Of a DNA stretch of 44,556 bases, positions 1 to 11,700 are shown in pieces; within the stretch, counting starts at the first letter, position 1; every line of letters starts with the position of its first letter. The translations under genes were made by a program, and so were the position numbers. Source of the DNA: Nocardia wallacei (lineage in GTDB: Bacteria > Actinomycetota > Actinomycetes > Mycobacteriales > Mycobacteriaceae). Where the stretch lies: contig NZ_JARWOP010000378.1 of assembly GCF_029868745.1 (NCBI RefSeq), positions 1-44,556 on the forward strand. The letters run 5' to 3'. The notes beneath the pieces were generated by a model that saw only the letters and a program-made list of their open reading frames with translations, had not been told where the DNA came from and did not search any database.

Positions 1-217
1 ACGCATTCCTGGACGGCCTGGCCGCGTGGGGGGGCCGCCCCCGGGGGGCCCCCCCCGGCCAAAGCCCGGGGGGGGGGGGGGGGGGCCGGGGGGGGGGGGG
101 GGGGGGGGGGCCCGGGGGCCCCCCCCCCCCGCCCCCCCCCCCCCCCCCCCGGCGCTGGGCGGGGGGGGGCCCCGGGGGGCCCCCCCCCCCACGCGGCCAG
201 GCCGTCCAGGAATGCGT
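1..217. repeat. Fold-back end with G/C homopolymer core (assembly artefact)
   Basis: Bases 1-28 are the exact reverse complement of 190-217, and the bases between are almost only G and C homopolymers. Both arms encode the same piece of the ketoreductase (NAFLDGLAAW) of the minus-strand polyketide synthase. A real gene cannot contain both arms this way. The simplest reading is a contig end where reads ran into dark-cycle poly-G and folded back. Nothing between 29 and 189 should be translated. Confidence 0.85.
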
Positions 218-3200
218 TGGCGGCGGCGTAGCTTCCTTGGCCGGCGCTGCCGAGTACTCCGGCGACCGAGGAGAACAGGACGAATGCCGAGATGGCCGCG
301 CCGGCCGTCGCCTCGTGCAGCTGCCATGCGCCGTCGACCTTCGGGGCGAGTACCGCGGCGACCCGCTCGGGTGTCAGCGATCCCACGACGCCGTCGTCGA
401 GAATGCCCGCGGCGTGCACGATCCCGGTCAGCGGGCGCTCCGGCGGCACCGCGGCGACCAGGTCGCGGACCGCGACCGGATCGGTGACATCGCAGGCCAC
501 CGCGTCCACTACGGCACCGGCTTCGCGTAATTGCGCCAGCAGTTCCGCGGCGCCCGGCGCGGCCGCGCCCCGGCGGCTAGCCAGAATCAGATGCCTTGTC
601 CCCCAGTGCGTTACGAGGTGCCGTGCCACGGCCGCGCCCAGTTCGCCGGTCCCGCCGGTGATCAGAACGGTCCCGTCGCGCAGTTCGGCCGGGATCGTCA
701 GCACGAGCTTGCCGACGTGCCGTGCCATGCCGAAGAACCGGAACGCCGCGGGTGCGTCCCTGATGTCCCACGCCCGGGTGGGCAGCGGCCGCAGCACACC
801 GCGATCGAACAGTCCGGTGAGTTCGGCGAGCATGTCGCGCAATCGGTCCCGTCCGGCGTCGAACAGGTCGAAGGCCCGGTAGGTGACGCCGGGGTAGCGC
901 TCCGCGACCGCACCGGCGTCGCGGATATCCGTCTTGCCCATCTCCACGAACCGGCCACCGCGCGGCAGCAGTCGCAGGGAGGCGTCGACCAGGTCACCGG
1001 CCAGGCAGTCCAGGACGACATCGAATCCCTCGCCGTGTGTCGCCGCGGCGAACTTCTCCTCGAACTCACCGGTGCGGGAGGAGGCGATGTGCGCATCGTC
1101 GAAGCCCATGTCGCGCAGCGTGTTCCATTTCGGCGGGCTGGCGGTGGCGAACACCTCGGCCCCCCGGTGCCGGGCCAGCTGCACGGCGGCCGACCCCACG
1201 CCTCCGGTGGCTGCGTGGATGAGGACGCGATCACCGGGACCGAGTTCGGCAAGGTCGGTGAGCGCGTATTCGGCGGTGAGGAAGGCGGCGCACACGCCCG
1301 CGGCGTCCGTGTCGGTCAGACCCGCCGGAACTGGCACGAGCAGGCGGTGATCGGCCACGACGCGGGGGCCGACGCCCTGCTCGACCAGTCCCATCGCCCG
1401 GTCACCGGGCTCGAATCCGGTTACGCCCGGACCTGTCTCGATCACGACTCCCGAGACCTCGGAACCGATCGGCGTCCGGGTGTCGGGATACATACCCAGC
1501 GCGATCAGCACGTCGCGGAAGTTGAGGCCCGCGGCCCGGACCGCGAGGCGCACCTCACCGGGTCCGAGGGGCCGGGCGAGATCCGGGTACGGCGTCAATG
1601 CCAGCGCGTCCAGCGCGCCGCCGCCGGTCGCTTCGAGGTGCCAGGGCCCGGCCGATACCGGGGGAATCGTCAAGTGCCCGAACGTCTTCACGGCATGGAG
1701 CCGCGCCGCGTGCGGCACACCGTCGCGGAACGACACCCGGGGTTCGCCGGTGCCGAGAATGCCCGCGACGTCGATCTCCCCCGGCTGCACGTCCGCGATC
1801 ACCACGCGGCCCGGGTTTTCGGATTGAGCCGAGCCCACCAGACCCCAGACTGCCGCACCGGCGGCGTCGGTGACCTGGTCGCCCACCGCGCCCGATGTGA
1901 CGATCACCAAGGTGCTGGACGCGAACCGCCGGTCGGACAACCAGCACTGCAACACCTCCAGCACGTGCGCGACTACCCGGTGGGTGGCCTCCGCGACCGC
2001 GGTCTCACGTGCCACCGCACGGCAATCCAGCACGACCGCGGGCGGCGTTACTTCCAGGTCGTCTATGTCCGGCCACTCGGCCCAGCGCACCGGGGGCCGA
2101 TCCTCCGAATCGACCGGCACCCACCGTAATCCGAGGAGCGGCCTCGCTGTTCCGATTGTTCCCGCCGTCTCGGGCATCGGCCGCAACCGGACCGCCCCCA
2201 CGGACAGCACCGTGCGGCCCGACTCATCGATCCCGTGCAGCGAGTACACATCCTCACCGGAGCGGCGCAACCACACCCGCGCCACCGAGGCCCCCGGCAC
2301 CGGTACCGACACCTCCTCCCACGCGAACGGCACCACGGGGGCGTCCCCGGGGACCCGATCGAGCAGCCGGGTGTGAAGGACCGAGTCCAGCAGCGCGGGG
2401 TGGAGCACGAAACCCACTGCCTCGGTGGCGCTCTCGCCGGTCAGCTCGGCCACCGCGGCACGGTCGTCCGCGCCGGACCACGCGCGGTGCAAGCCCTGGA
2501 AGCGGGGGCCGTAGTGGTAGCCGAGGTCGGCGAGCCGGTCGTAGGCGGTGGCGGTATCCAGCTCCGTCAGCTGCTCCGGCGGCCAGGACGGCGCGGTGCC
2601 CGGGTGGGTACCGGCCTCAGCACGCAGCACGCCTTCCGCGTGCCGGATCCATTCGCCGTCGATGCCGTCGGCGGAATGGATTCGCACCGCGCGGTCGCCG
2701 GTGGCGTCCGGCCCCTGCACTACGACCTGGATCCGGCGTGGTGTGTCGTCCGGGAAAGCCAGTGGGGCAAGAATTGTCAACTCACGGATGGCGGCACATC
2801 CGGCCGCCGCGGCGGCGCACAGTGCCAGTTCGACGAAGCCGGTGCCGGGGAACAGGACCGCGCCGTGTATTCGGTGGTCGGCGAGCCACGGGTGCGTGCC
2901 GGGCGATATCCGTCCGGTCAGCCGCAACTCTCCCGGCTCCGGCCCGTCGAGGACGGCACCGAGCATCGGATGGTCCGGACTGTGCAATCCCAGTCCCGTC
3001 GCGTCGCCGCCGTCCGGCATCGGCAGCCAATAGCGGCGATGCTGGAATGGGTATGTGGGCAACGGGATCCGACGCGCGCCGGTGCCCTCGAAAAGCGCTG
3101 GCCAGTCGACACTTTGCCCGGCCGCGAACGCCCGGCCCACGCCCTCGAGGAGCGCTCGCGGCTCCGGCCGATCCTTACGCAGGGCCGGGACGACGGCCCC

Positions 3201-5753
3201 GATCTCCGGAGCGGATTCCGTGATCGCCGACACCAGGCTCGCGTCCGGGCTCACCTCCACGATCCTGGTGACGCCCCGGTCCGTCAGCGCCGCGATACCC
3301 TCGGCGAACCGGACCGCCTCTCGTGCGTGCCGCACCCAGTAGTCGGCCGTTCCGTAACCGTCCTCGGCGACCGCTCCGGTGACGTTCGAGATGATCGGCA
3401 GTCGCGGCGCGCGCACCGTGAGAGCGGCGGCCACACGGCGGAATTCGTCCAGCATCGGATCCATCAGCTGCGAGTGGAAGGCATGCGAGACGTCGAGACG
3501 TTTCGTCCGGCGTCCCCGTGCGACGAACCCCGCCGCGACGTCGAGCACGCGGTCCTCGATACCCGAAATCACCACCGAGGCAGGCGAATTGACAGCCGCG
3601 ATGCCGACACCGTCGGCCAGCAGCGGCGGCTCGGCGTCGGCGACGGCCGCCATGGACGCCAGCAGCAACGCCACCTCGTCCGGGCTCGCCTGTACCGCGA
3701 CCATCGCCCCGCCGCCCGGCAGTTCGTCCATCAGCCGCGCGCGGGCCGCCACCAGCGTCGCCGCGTCCTCGAGCGACAGCACCCCCGCGACGTGCGCGGC
3801 CGTGATCTCGCCCACCGAATGACCCAGCACCACGTCCGGCCGCATACCCCAGCTCTCGAGCAGCCGGAACAGGGCGACCTCGACGGTGAACAGCGCGGTC
3901 TGCGCGTGCAGCGTCCGGGTGAGCGCCGCGGCGTTCGATCCCCACGCGATATCGGCGACCGCGCGGCCGGTGTGCCGTTCGATCGCCGCGGACGCGGCGT
4001 CCCAGGCGGCGGCGAAGGCCGGATACGCCCGGTAGAGCTCGCGGCCCATCCCCGGCCGCTGCGATCCCTGACCACCGAACACGAACGCCGTCGCCCCGGT
4101 GTCGGCGGCCGCGGTCTCCCCCACCGAGGCCAGGCCCGCCAGGAAGTCACCGCGCTCCGTTCCGAGCAACACCGTCCGATGGTCGAGGGCGGCGCGACCG
4201 GCCAGCGACCGGCCGACGTCCACCGGAAGCGCGTCGGGGTGCGCGGACAACCAGACCGACAGGCGATCCACCTGCTCCGCCAGCGCCGACCGGCTGCGTG
4301 CCGAGAGCGCCCACGGAATCACGGGCGGCGCAACAGGTTCCGGTGATGACTCGCGCGTCGGCGCCTGTTCGACGATCACGTGCGCGTTGGTGCCCGAGAT
4401 GCCGAACGACGACACGGCGGCCCGGCGCGGGCGGCCGGTGTCGGGCCACGGCTGCGGCTCGGTCAGCACGGCGACGTGGCCGGTGTCCCACTCGACGTGC
4501 GGGCTGGGCCGGTCCACGTGCAATGTGCGCGGCAGCACGCCGTGCCGCATCGCCTGCACCATCTTGATCACCCCGGCCACGCCCGCCGCGGCCTGGGTGT
4601 GCCCTATGTTCGACTTGATCGAGCCGAGCCACAGCGGCGCTGCCGCCCGGTCGCGCTGACCGTAGGTCGCCAGCACGGCGTGGGCCTCGATCGGATCGCC
4701 GAGCGTGGTGCCGGTGCCGTGCGCCTCCACGGCGTCGACATCGGTCACCGTGAGACCGGCATTCGCCAGCGCCGCGCGGATGACCCGCTGCTGTGCGGGG
4801 CCGTTCGGGGCCGTCAAGCCGTTGCTGGCCCCGTCCTGGTTCACCGCCGAGCCCCGGAGCACGGCCAGCACCTCGTGCCCATGCCGCTCGGCGTCCGAAA
4901 GCCGTTCCAGCACCAGCATTCCCACGCCCTCGGCCCAGCCGACACCGTCGGCCGCCGCGGCGAAGGATTTGCAGCGGCCGTCCGGTGCGACACCGCGCTG
5001 CCGCGAGAATTCGACGAACATCCACGGCGTCGCCATCACCGTCACCCCGCCCGCGAGGGCGAGCGCGGTCTCCCCCGCGCGCAGCGAGTGCACGGCCTGA
5101 TGCAGGGTGACCAGCGACGACGAGCAGCCGGTGTCCACTGTCACGGCGGGACCCTCCAAGCCCAGGAAGTACGAGACGCGGCCGGAGGCAACGCTTCCCG
5201 CACTACCGGTCAACAGGTAACCCTCGGCCTCCGCCGCGGTCCGCATGCCGCCGGAGAACCGCGCACCGTAATCGCCGTGCATGACCCCGATGAATGTGCC
5301 GGTATCACTGCCCCGCAGCAACTTCGGATCGATACCGGCGAATTCCAGCGCCTCCCACGTCACTTCGAGCAACAGCCGCTGCTGCGGATCGGTCGCCAGC
5401 GCCTCACGCGGGGACATGCTGAAGAAGCCGGCGTCGAAATCGCCCGCTCCGTAGAGGAATCCGCCCTCACGCACGGTAGACCTGCCCACCGCGCCGGGGT
5501 CCGGGTCGAACAGGTTCGCGAGGTCCCACCCGCGGTCCGCCGGGAACTCCCCCACCGCGTCACGGCCGTCGGCGACCAAGCGCCACAGATCCTCCGGGGA
5601 CCGGACATCTCCGGGATAGCGGCAGCCCATTCCGACGATGGCGACGGGCTCGGACCGGGTGGCCCGCAGCGCGGCGAGTTCGCCGTGCAGGCGCTCGTTG
5701 TCCTTCGCGGCGACGCGGAGCGCTTCGAAGAGCCGGTCTTGCGGCGCGGTCAT
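190..5753 (-). CDS. Type I modular polyketide synthase, KS-AT-DH-ER-KR (3' end missing)
   Basis: Second protein of the assembly line; it runs off the left edge. Start ATG at 5753 follows a strong GGAGGG ribosome site, 36 bases after the stop of the upstream synthase. Residues 1-33 form a short coiled-coil docking segment (MTAPQDRLFEALRVAAKDNE). KS: active Cys210 in DTGCSSS. AT: Ser646 in GHSVG, and HAFH at 757-760, which marks malonyl-CoA choice. DH: His960 in the HxxxGxxxxP motif and Asp1123 in HPALLD, so it looks active. ER: NADPH motif HAATGGVGSAA near 1511-1522. KR: GGTGELG near 1700, an LDD motif in HAAGILDDG (B-type) and catalytic Tyr1842, only 38 bases from the artefact boundary. This is a fully reducing malonate module. 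The ACP and any later domains lie outside. All catalytic residues visible are intact. Confidence 0.95.
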
Positions 5754-5789
5754 GGTGACACCCTCCGTCGATGGGTCGGAAGCGCGCGG

Positions 5790-8700
5790 TCAGGAACCGC
5801 TGTCGGACTGCAGGATGTGCCGGATGAGCGCCTCCTGATCCATCTCGTCGATCTGGGTGCCGCCGCGCTGCGCCACCGCCTGCCGCGGCTCGGCCGCCAG
5901 ACCCACGAGCGTGTCGAGGATGCCCGCGGCGCGGAACCGCTCGATCGGGACCGACCGCAACGCCCGGCGCAGGGCATCGTCGTCGCCCACCGGCTCCGAC
6001 CGGCCTGGGGCTGCCGGGCCGAGTTGCTCGGCAAGGTGCGCGGCGAGCGCGTCCGGCGTGGGATAGTCGAAGACGGCGGTGGTCGAAAGGCGCAGGCCGG
6101 TAACCTTTTTGATGCGGTTGCGCACCTCCACCGCGCTCAGCGAGTCGAACCCCATCTCCTCGAATTTCTGACCGGGGTCGATCGCGCCGGATCCGCTGTG
6201 GCCCAGCACTATCGCTATCTCGCCCCGGACCGCGTCGAGCACGAAGCGTTGCCGTTCGGAGGCGGGCGCGCGCCGCAAGCGCTCCGCGAGTCCCCCACCG
6301 GAGCGGGCCGGATTGCGTGCGGGCACCAAGCCGCTCAGCATCGGCGGGAGTTCACCGGCGTGTGCCTGTGCACGCAGGACGGCCGGGTCGAAGTGGGCGG
6401 CCAGCACGGCCGCCGTCTGGGTGCGTACGGCGGCATCGAACAGTGCCAGGCCCTCGGCGGTGGACATCGCCACCAGCCCGTCCCGTTCGACGCGGGCGAG
6501 ATCGAGGTCGCCGAGTCGCTCGGTCATACCTCCGTCCTGTTTCCACAGTCCCCACGCGATCGACTGTCCGGTGAGGCCCTGAACGCGCCGCCAGGCGGCC
6601 AAGGCGTCCAGGAAGGTGTTGGCGGCGGCGTAGTTTCCCTGGCCCGGACCGCCGAGCACACCGGCCTCCGAGGAGAACAGCACGAACAGCCGCAGGTCCA
6701 GGTCCCGCGTCGCCTCGTGCAGCTGCCAGGCGCCGTCGGCCTTGGGCGCGAGCGCCGCGTCCAGCTGTTCGGGCGACAACGCGCCGACGAGACCGTTCGC
6801 CGCGACACCGGCGGCGTGCACGATCCCTCTCAGCGGGTGTTCGGGCGCGACCGCCGCGATCAGCGCGCGGACCGCGACCGGATCGGAGACGTCACAGGCG
6901 GCCACGTCCACCGCCGCGCCGGTATCCTCCAGTTGCGCAACGAGTTCCGCCGCGCCCGGCGCCGCCGTTCCGCGCCGGCTCGCCAGCAGCAGTCGCCGTA
7001 CACCCCACCGGTCTGCCAGGTGGCGGGCCAGCACCGCGCCCAATCCGCCTGTGCCACCGGTGATCAGCACCGTACCGTCCCGCAGATCCGGTGGCGGCGC
7101 GGTCGGCTCGCCGGGCAGGCGAGTCACCCGGGGCACGTGTACCACCCCGTCGCGCAGCAGCACCTGCGGTTCGCCGGACGCGAGGACCGCGTCGACATCT
7201 ATATCGCCGGACGCCACGTCGGCCAGCACGATGCGGCCCGGGTCCTCCGATTGTGCCGAGCGCACCAGCCCCCATACCGCCGCGCCGGGGAGGTCGGTCA
7301 CGTCCTCGCCCACCGTGCCACGCGTGACGATCACGAGGGTGCTCGACGCGTACCGGTCCTCCGACAGCCAAGCCTGCACCACGGCCAGCACACCGGAAAC
7401 TCTCTCGCGCAACCGTTCCGGCGCGACCGCGCCGGGCTCGCCGGATCGGCAGTCCAGCAATACCACGGGCGGCACCTGCGCCACCCGCGCCACCTCGCGC
7501 CATTCCGCCCACGGCCGCGCGGCACGGCCGCCGACCGTCTCCGTAGCCACCCAGCGCACTTCGGCCAGCCAGTCCCGCGCGTCCGCCGCGCCCAGCTGCT
7601 CCGTCGACACCGGACGCCACCGCAGGGTGCCGACCGACAGCACCTCCCTGCCCGACTCGTCGGTCCCTACCAGCGAGACCGCGTCGGGCCCGGTGATTTT
7701 CATCCGTACTCGCAGCGCGGGCACACCCGGTTCGGTAACCGAGACGTCTTCCCACACGAACGGCAGCAGCACGTCACCGTCGCCGCGGTCGGCCAGGAAC
7801 GCGTGCAGCAGCGCGTGCAGGGACGCATCCAGCAGTGCCGGATGGATCGCGAAATCGCCTGCCTCGCCGCGTATCTCCGTCGGCAGCGCGGCCTCGCCGA
7901 AGATCTCGCCGGACTGCCGCCATGCCCCGGTCAGCCCGCGGAACAGCGGCCCGTACTCGAATCCCCACTCGGCCAGCCGCGCGTATCCGTCCGCCGTCTC
8001 CATCGGCTCGGCCGCGGCCGGAGGCCACGGACTCGGCTCGCCCGTGTCGGGTGCCGCCGCGCGTTCTCGTGCGAGCATTCCTTGCGCGTGGGTGGTCCAG
8101 CTCTGCCCCTGTGCGGCCCGGGAGTGCACGGAGATCGTCCGCTCGCCCGAGTCGTCCGGCTCCCCGACCCGCACCTGCACCTGCCGCGGCGCGCGGTCGG
8201 GGAAGACCAGTGGCGCTTGCAAAGTCAGCTCCCGCACCGTCGCGCAGCCGGCCTCCGCGGCCGCTCGCAGCGCCAGCTCGAGAAATCCGGTGCCCGGCAG
8301 CAGCACGGTCGCACCGACCACGTGGTCGCGCAACCAGCCGGGTGAGTCCGGCGTCAGTCGCCCGGTGAGCGTGAAGGCCGCCGAATCGGGCTGCGGCACC
8401 ACCGCTCCCAGCATCGGGTGCGCGGCGGTGTCCAGCCCGGCGGCCGCGGTGCCGCCCGGCCCCGATCCGGTGTCGGCAAGCCAGTACCGGTCGCTGGCGA
8501 ACGCATAGGCGGGCAGCCGCACCCGCCGCGCCCCGGCGCCGTCGAACAGCGCCTTCCACCGGACGTCCGCACCGGCTTCGAACACCGCGCCCGCCGCCGC
8601 CAGCACCGCGTCGACCTCCGGCCGCTGCCGCCGCAGGGTGGTGACGGCGACGATGTCGGTGCGCCGCACCGACTCCTGGACCGCCGCGGTCAGGCCACCG

Positions 8701-11700
8701 TCGGGCCCGATCTCCACGAACCTGGTCACCCCGGCGTCCTCGAGAAACCGGATACCGTCGGCGAAACGCACCGTTTCCCGGGCGTGCCGGACCCAGTATC
8801 GCGCGGACCCGAACTCCGCACCGGCCGGTGCGCCGGTCAGATCGGACACCAGTGGAATCCGCGGCGGCGTGGGTGTCATATGCACGATCGCCCGCTCGAA
8901 CTCGGCGAGTATCGGCTCCATCGACTCGGAGTGGAAGGCGTGCGACACAGCGAGGCTCCTGGTGCGGAAGCCTTGCTCGCGCAACCAGATCACGACCTGT
9001 TGCACGGCATGGTCGACGCCGGAGACGACCACGGCTCGCGGCCCGTTCACCGCGGCGATATCCACGCCGTCGCCGACGAACGGACGCACCTCGGCCTCCC
9101 CGGCCCGCACCGCCACCATCGACCCGCCCGCCGGCAGCGACCGCATCAGGCGGCCCCGGACGGCGACCAGCGCGGCCGCGTCGTCGAGGGTCAGCGCACC
9201 CGCCACGTGCGCGGCCGCGATCTCGCCCACGGAGTGTCCGATCACCAGATCCGGTGTCACCCCCCAGGTTTCGAGCAGCCGGTACAGCGCCGCCTCGACC
9301 GCGAACAGCGCCGCTTGGGCATGATCGGTGCGCTCCAGTGCCGCCTCGCTCGCACCCCACACGACGTCCTGGATCGGCAGATCGTGCCGCGCCAGCGCGG
9401 CCGTCACCTCATCCCATGCCGCGGCGAACGCCGGAAACGCCTCGTACAGTTCGCGTCCCATGCCGAGTCGCTGCGCCCCCTGCCCGGCGAAAACGAACGC
9501 CGTCTTCCCCGGCACCGGACCCGGTCTCGCACTGCCGATCTCCGCCAGCTGCGCGAGCAGCGCGTCCCGGCCGGTTCCGGCCACCACCGCCCGGTGCTCG
9601 AACACCGTCCGGTGCGCGAGCGACCAGCCGACGGCCACCGGGTCCAGATCCGCTCGCTCGGTGACGAATTCGCTCAGCCGGTGCGCTTGCGCGGCCAGCG
9701 CCTGCGGGCTGGGGCCGGAGATCACCCACACCGTCGCCCGCGACGGTGACCGCGGCGCCTCGGCGACGGGATCGGACGGCGGCGCCTGCTCGATGATCAC
9801 GTGCGCGTTCGTGCCGCTGATGCCGAACGAGGACACACCCGCGCGCCACGGCCGATCCACGGCAGGCCAGGGTCGCGCGCCGGTCAGCAGCTCGACGGCG
9901 CCGGCGGACCAATCCACGTGCGGCGACGGCTCGTCCACGTGCACGGTGGGCGGCAGCACCCCGTGTCGCAATGCGAGCACCATCTTGATGACACCCGCCA
10001 CGCCCGCGGCGGCCTGGGTGTGACCCAGATTCGATTTCACCGACCCCAGCCACAGCGGCCGATCCGCCGGGCGGTCCTGCCCGTAGGTCGCCAGAATCGC
10101 CTGCGCCTCGATCGGATCACCGAGCGTCGTGCCCGTGCCGTGCGCCTCGACCGCATCCACCTCCGCGGCGGCCAGGCCGGACGCGGCCAGCGCCGCCCGC
10201 AGCACCCGCTGCTGCGCGGGACCGTTCGGGGCGGTCAGGCCGTTGGACGCGCCGTCGGAGTTGACCGCCGAGCCGCGCACGACCGCGAGCACCTCGTGCC
10301 CGTGGCGACGGGCATCCGAAAGCCGTTCCAGCACAAGCACACCCACGCCCTCCGACCAGCCCACGCCATCGGCCGCGGCGGCGAACGATTTGCACCGGCC
10401 GTCCGGCGCCAGTCCGCGCTGCCGGGAGAATTCGAGGAACAGCCACGGCGAACCCATCACCGTCACGCCACCGACCAGCGCCAGCCCGCACTCGCCCGCC
10501 CGCAGCGCCCGACCGGCCTGATGCAGGGCCACCAGCGACGACGAGCACGCCGTGTCGACCGACACCGTCGGCCCGTGCAGTCCCAGGAAGTACGCGATCC
10601 GGCCCGACGCCACGCTCAGCGCGCTGCCGGTCAGCCGGTAGCCCTCGCTGTCGCCGCCGGAGGCGTGCAGCCGGGGCCCGTAGTCCTGGCCGTATATCCC
10701 GACGAAGACCCCGGTGTCGCTGCCGCGCAACGACACCGGGTCGATGCCCGCGGTTTCGAGGGCCTCCCACGACACCTCGAGCAGTTGCCGCTGCTGCGGA
10801 TCCATACCGGTCGCTTCGCGCGGGCTGACGCCGAAGAACCGCGCGTCGAATTCCCCTGCCCCGTCGAGAAATCCACCCCGGCGCACCGTGGACCTGCCAC
10901 GCGCGTCGGGGTCCGGATCGAACAGTCCCTCCAGCTCCCAGCCGCGATCGGCGGGGAAGTCGCCGACCACGTCGCGGCCCTCGGCGACGACCTGCCACAG
11001 CTGTTCGGGCGAACGGATGCCGCCGGGGAACCGGCACGCCATCCCCACGATCGCGAGTGGTTCGTCGGACGCGACCGCGGCGGGCACGGCGGTCGGCTCG
11101 TCGGCGCCCACCGCCAATTGCGCCAGGCGCCGGCCCAGTTCGGCCGGTGTGGGGTAATCGAACACGGCGCTGGACGGCAGCGGCACACCGGTGCGGACGC
11201 TCAGCCTGGCGACCAGGTCGACGGCCGTCGCCGAGACCATTCCCGCAGCCTTGAACGGCCGGTCGGAGGCGATCGCGTCGGCGTCGCGATGCCCGAGGAC
11301 GCGCGCCGCCTCACGACGCACGATGCGCACGTAGTCGTCGGGTTCGGGGGGCGCGGGCTCGCCCGGGACGGGCTGCGGGGCGGGCCTCGCCGAAACCGGC
11401 GATGACGCGGGCCTCGCCGAAACGGGCTGCGGCGCGGGCGTCGCCGGGGCGGGCGCGGGCACCACCGCCGAGGTGTCCGGCCAGTACCGTTGACGCTCGA
11501 AAGCGTATGGCGGCAACTCGATTCGCCGACCGGTCCCGGCCGTTGCGGCGAGCACACCCGCCCAGTCGACAGCGCCGCCACCGACGAACAACCGCGCCGC
11601 CGAATCCAATAGCCGGCCGGTTCCGCCGACGGACCGCGACAGCGAGCCGACGGCCGCGACCCCCGGCACCGCCGACTCCGCCGCGATGTCCTGCACGCTG

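Noticed and set aside
29..189. A genuine G-quadruplex or repeat element
   Set aside because: The fold-back of flanking coding sequence and the pure homopolymer runs fit a sequencing or assembly artefact better.
26..487. Gly/Pro-rich open frame at the left end
   Set aside because: It is translated from homopolymer artefact.
2235..4346. Long plus-strand frames over the second synthase protein
   Set aside because: Same reason: shadow of the minus-strand AT and DH domains.
4380..8345. A 1321-residue open frame on the plus strand opposite the synthase
   Set aside because: It is the mirror of the polyketide synthase in very GC-rich DNA: Arg/Gly/His-rich, no domain, and the minus strand has continuous KS/AT/DH/KR motifs.
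4380..10130. Large direct repeat suggesting duplication or an insertion sequence
   Set aside because: The similar blocks are homologous KS and AT domains of successive modules, not a mobile element; no transposase or terminal repeats were seen.
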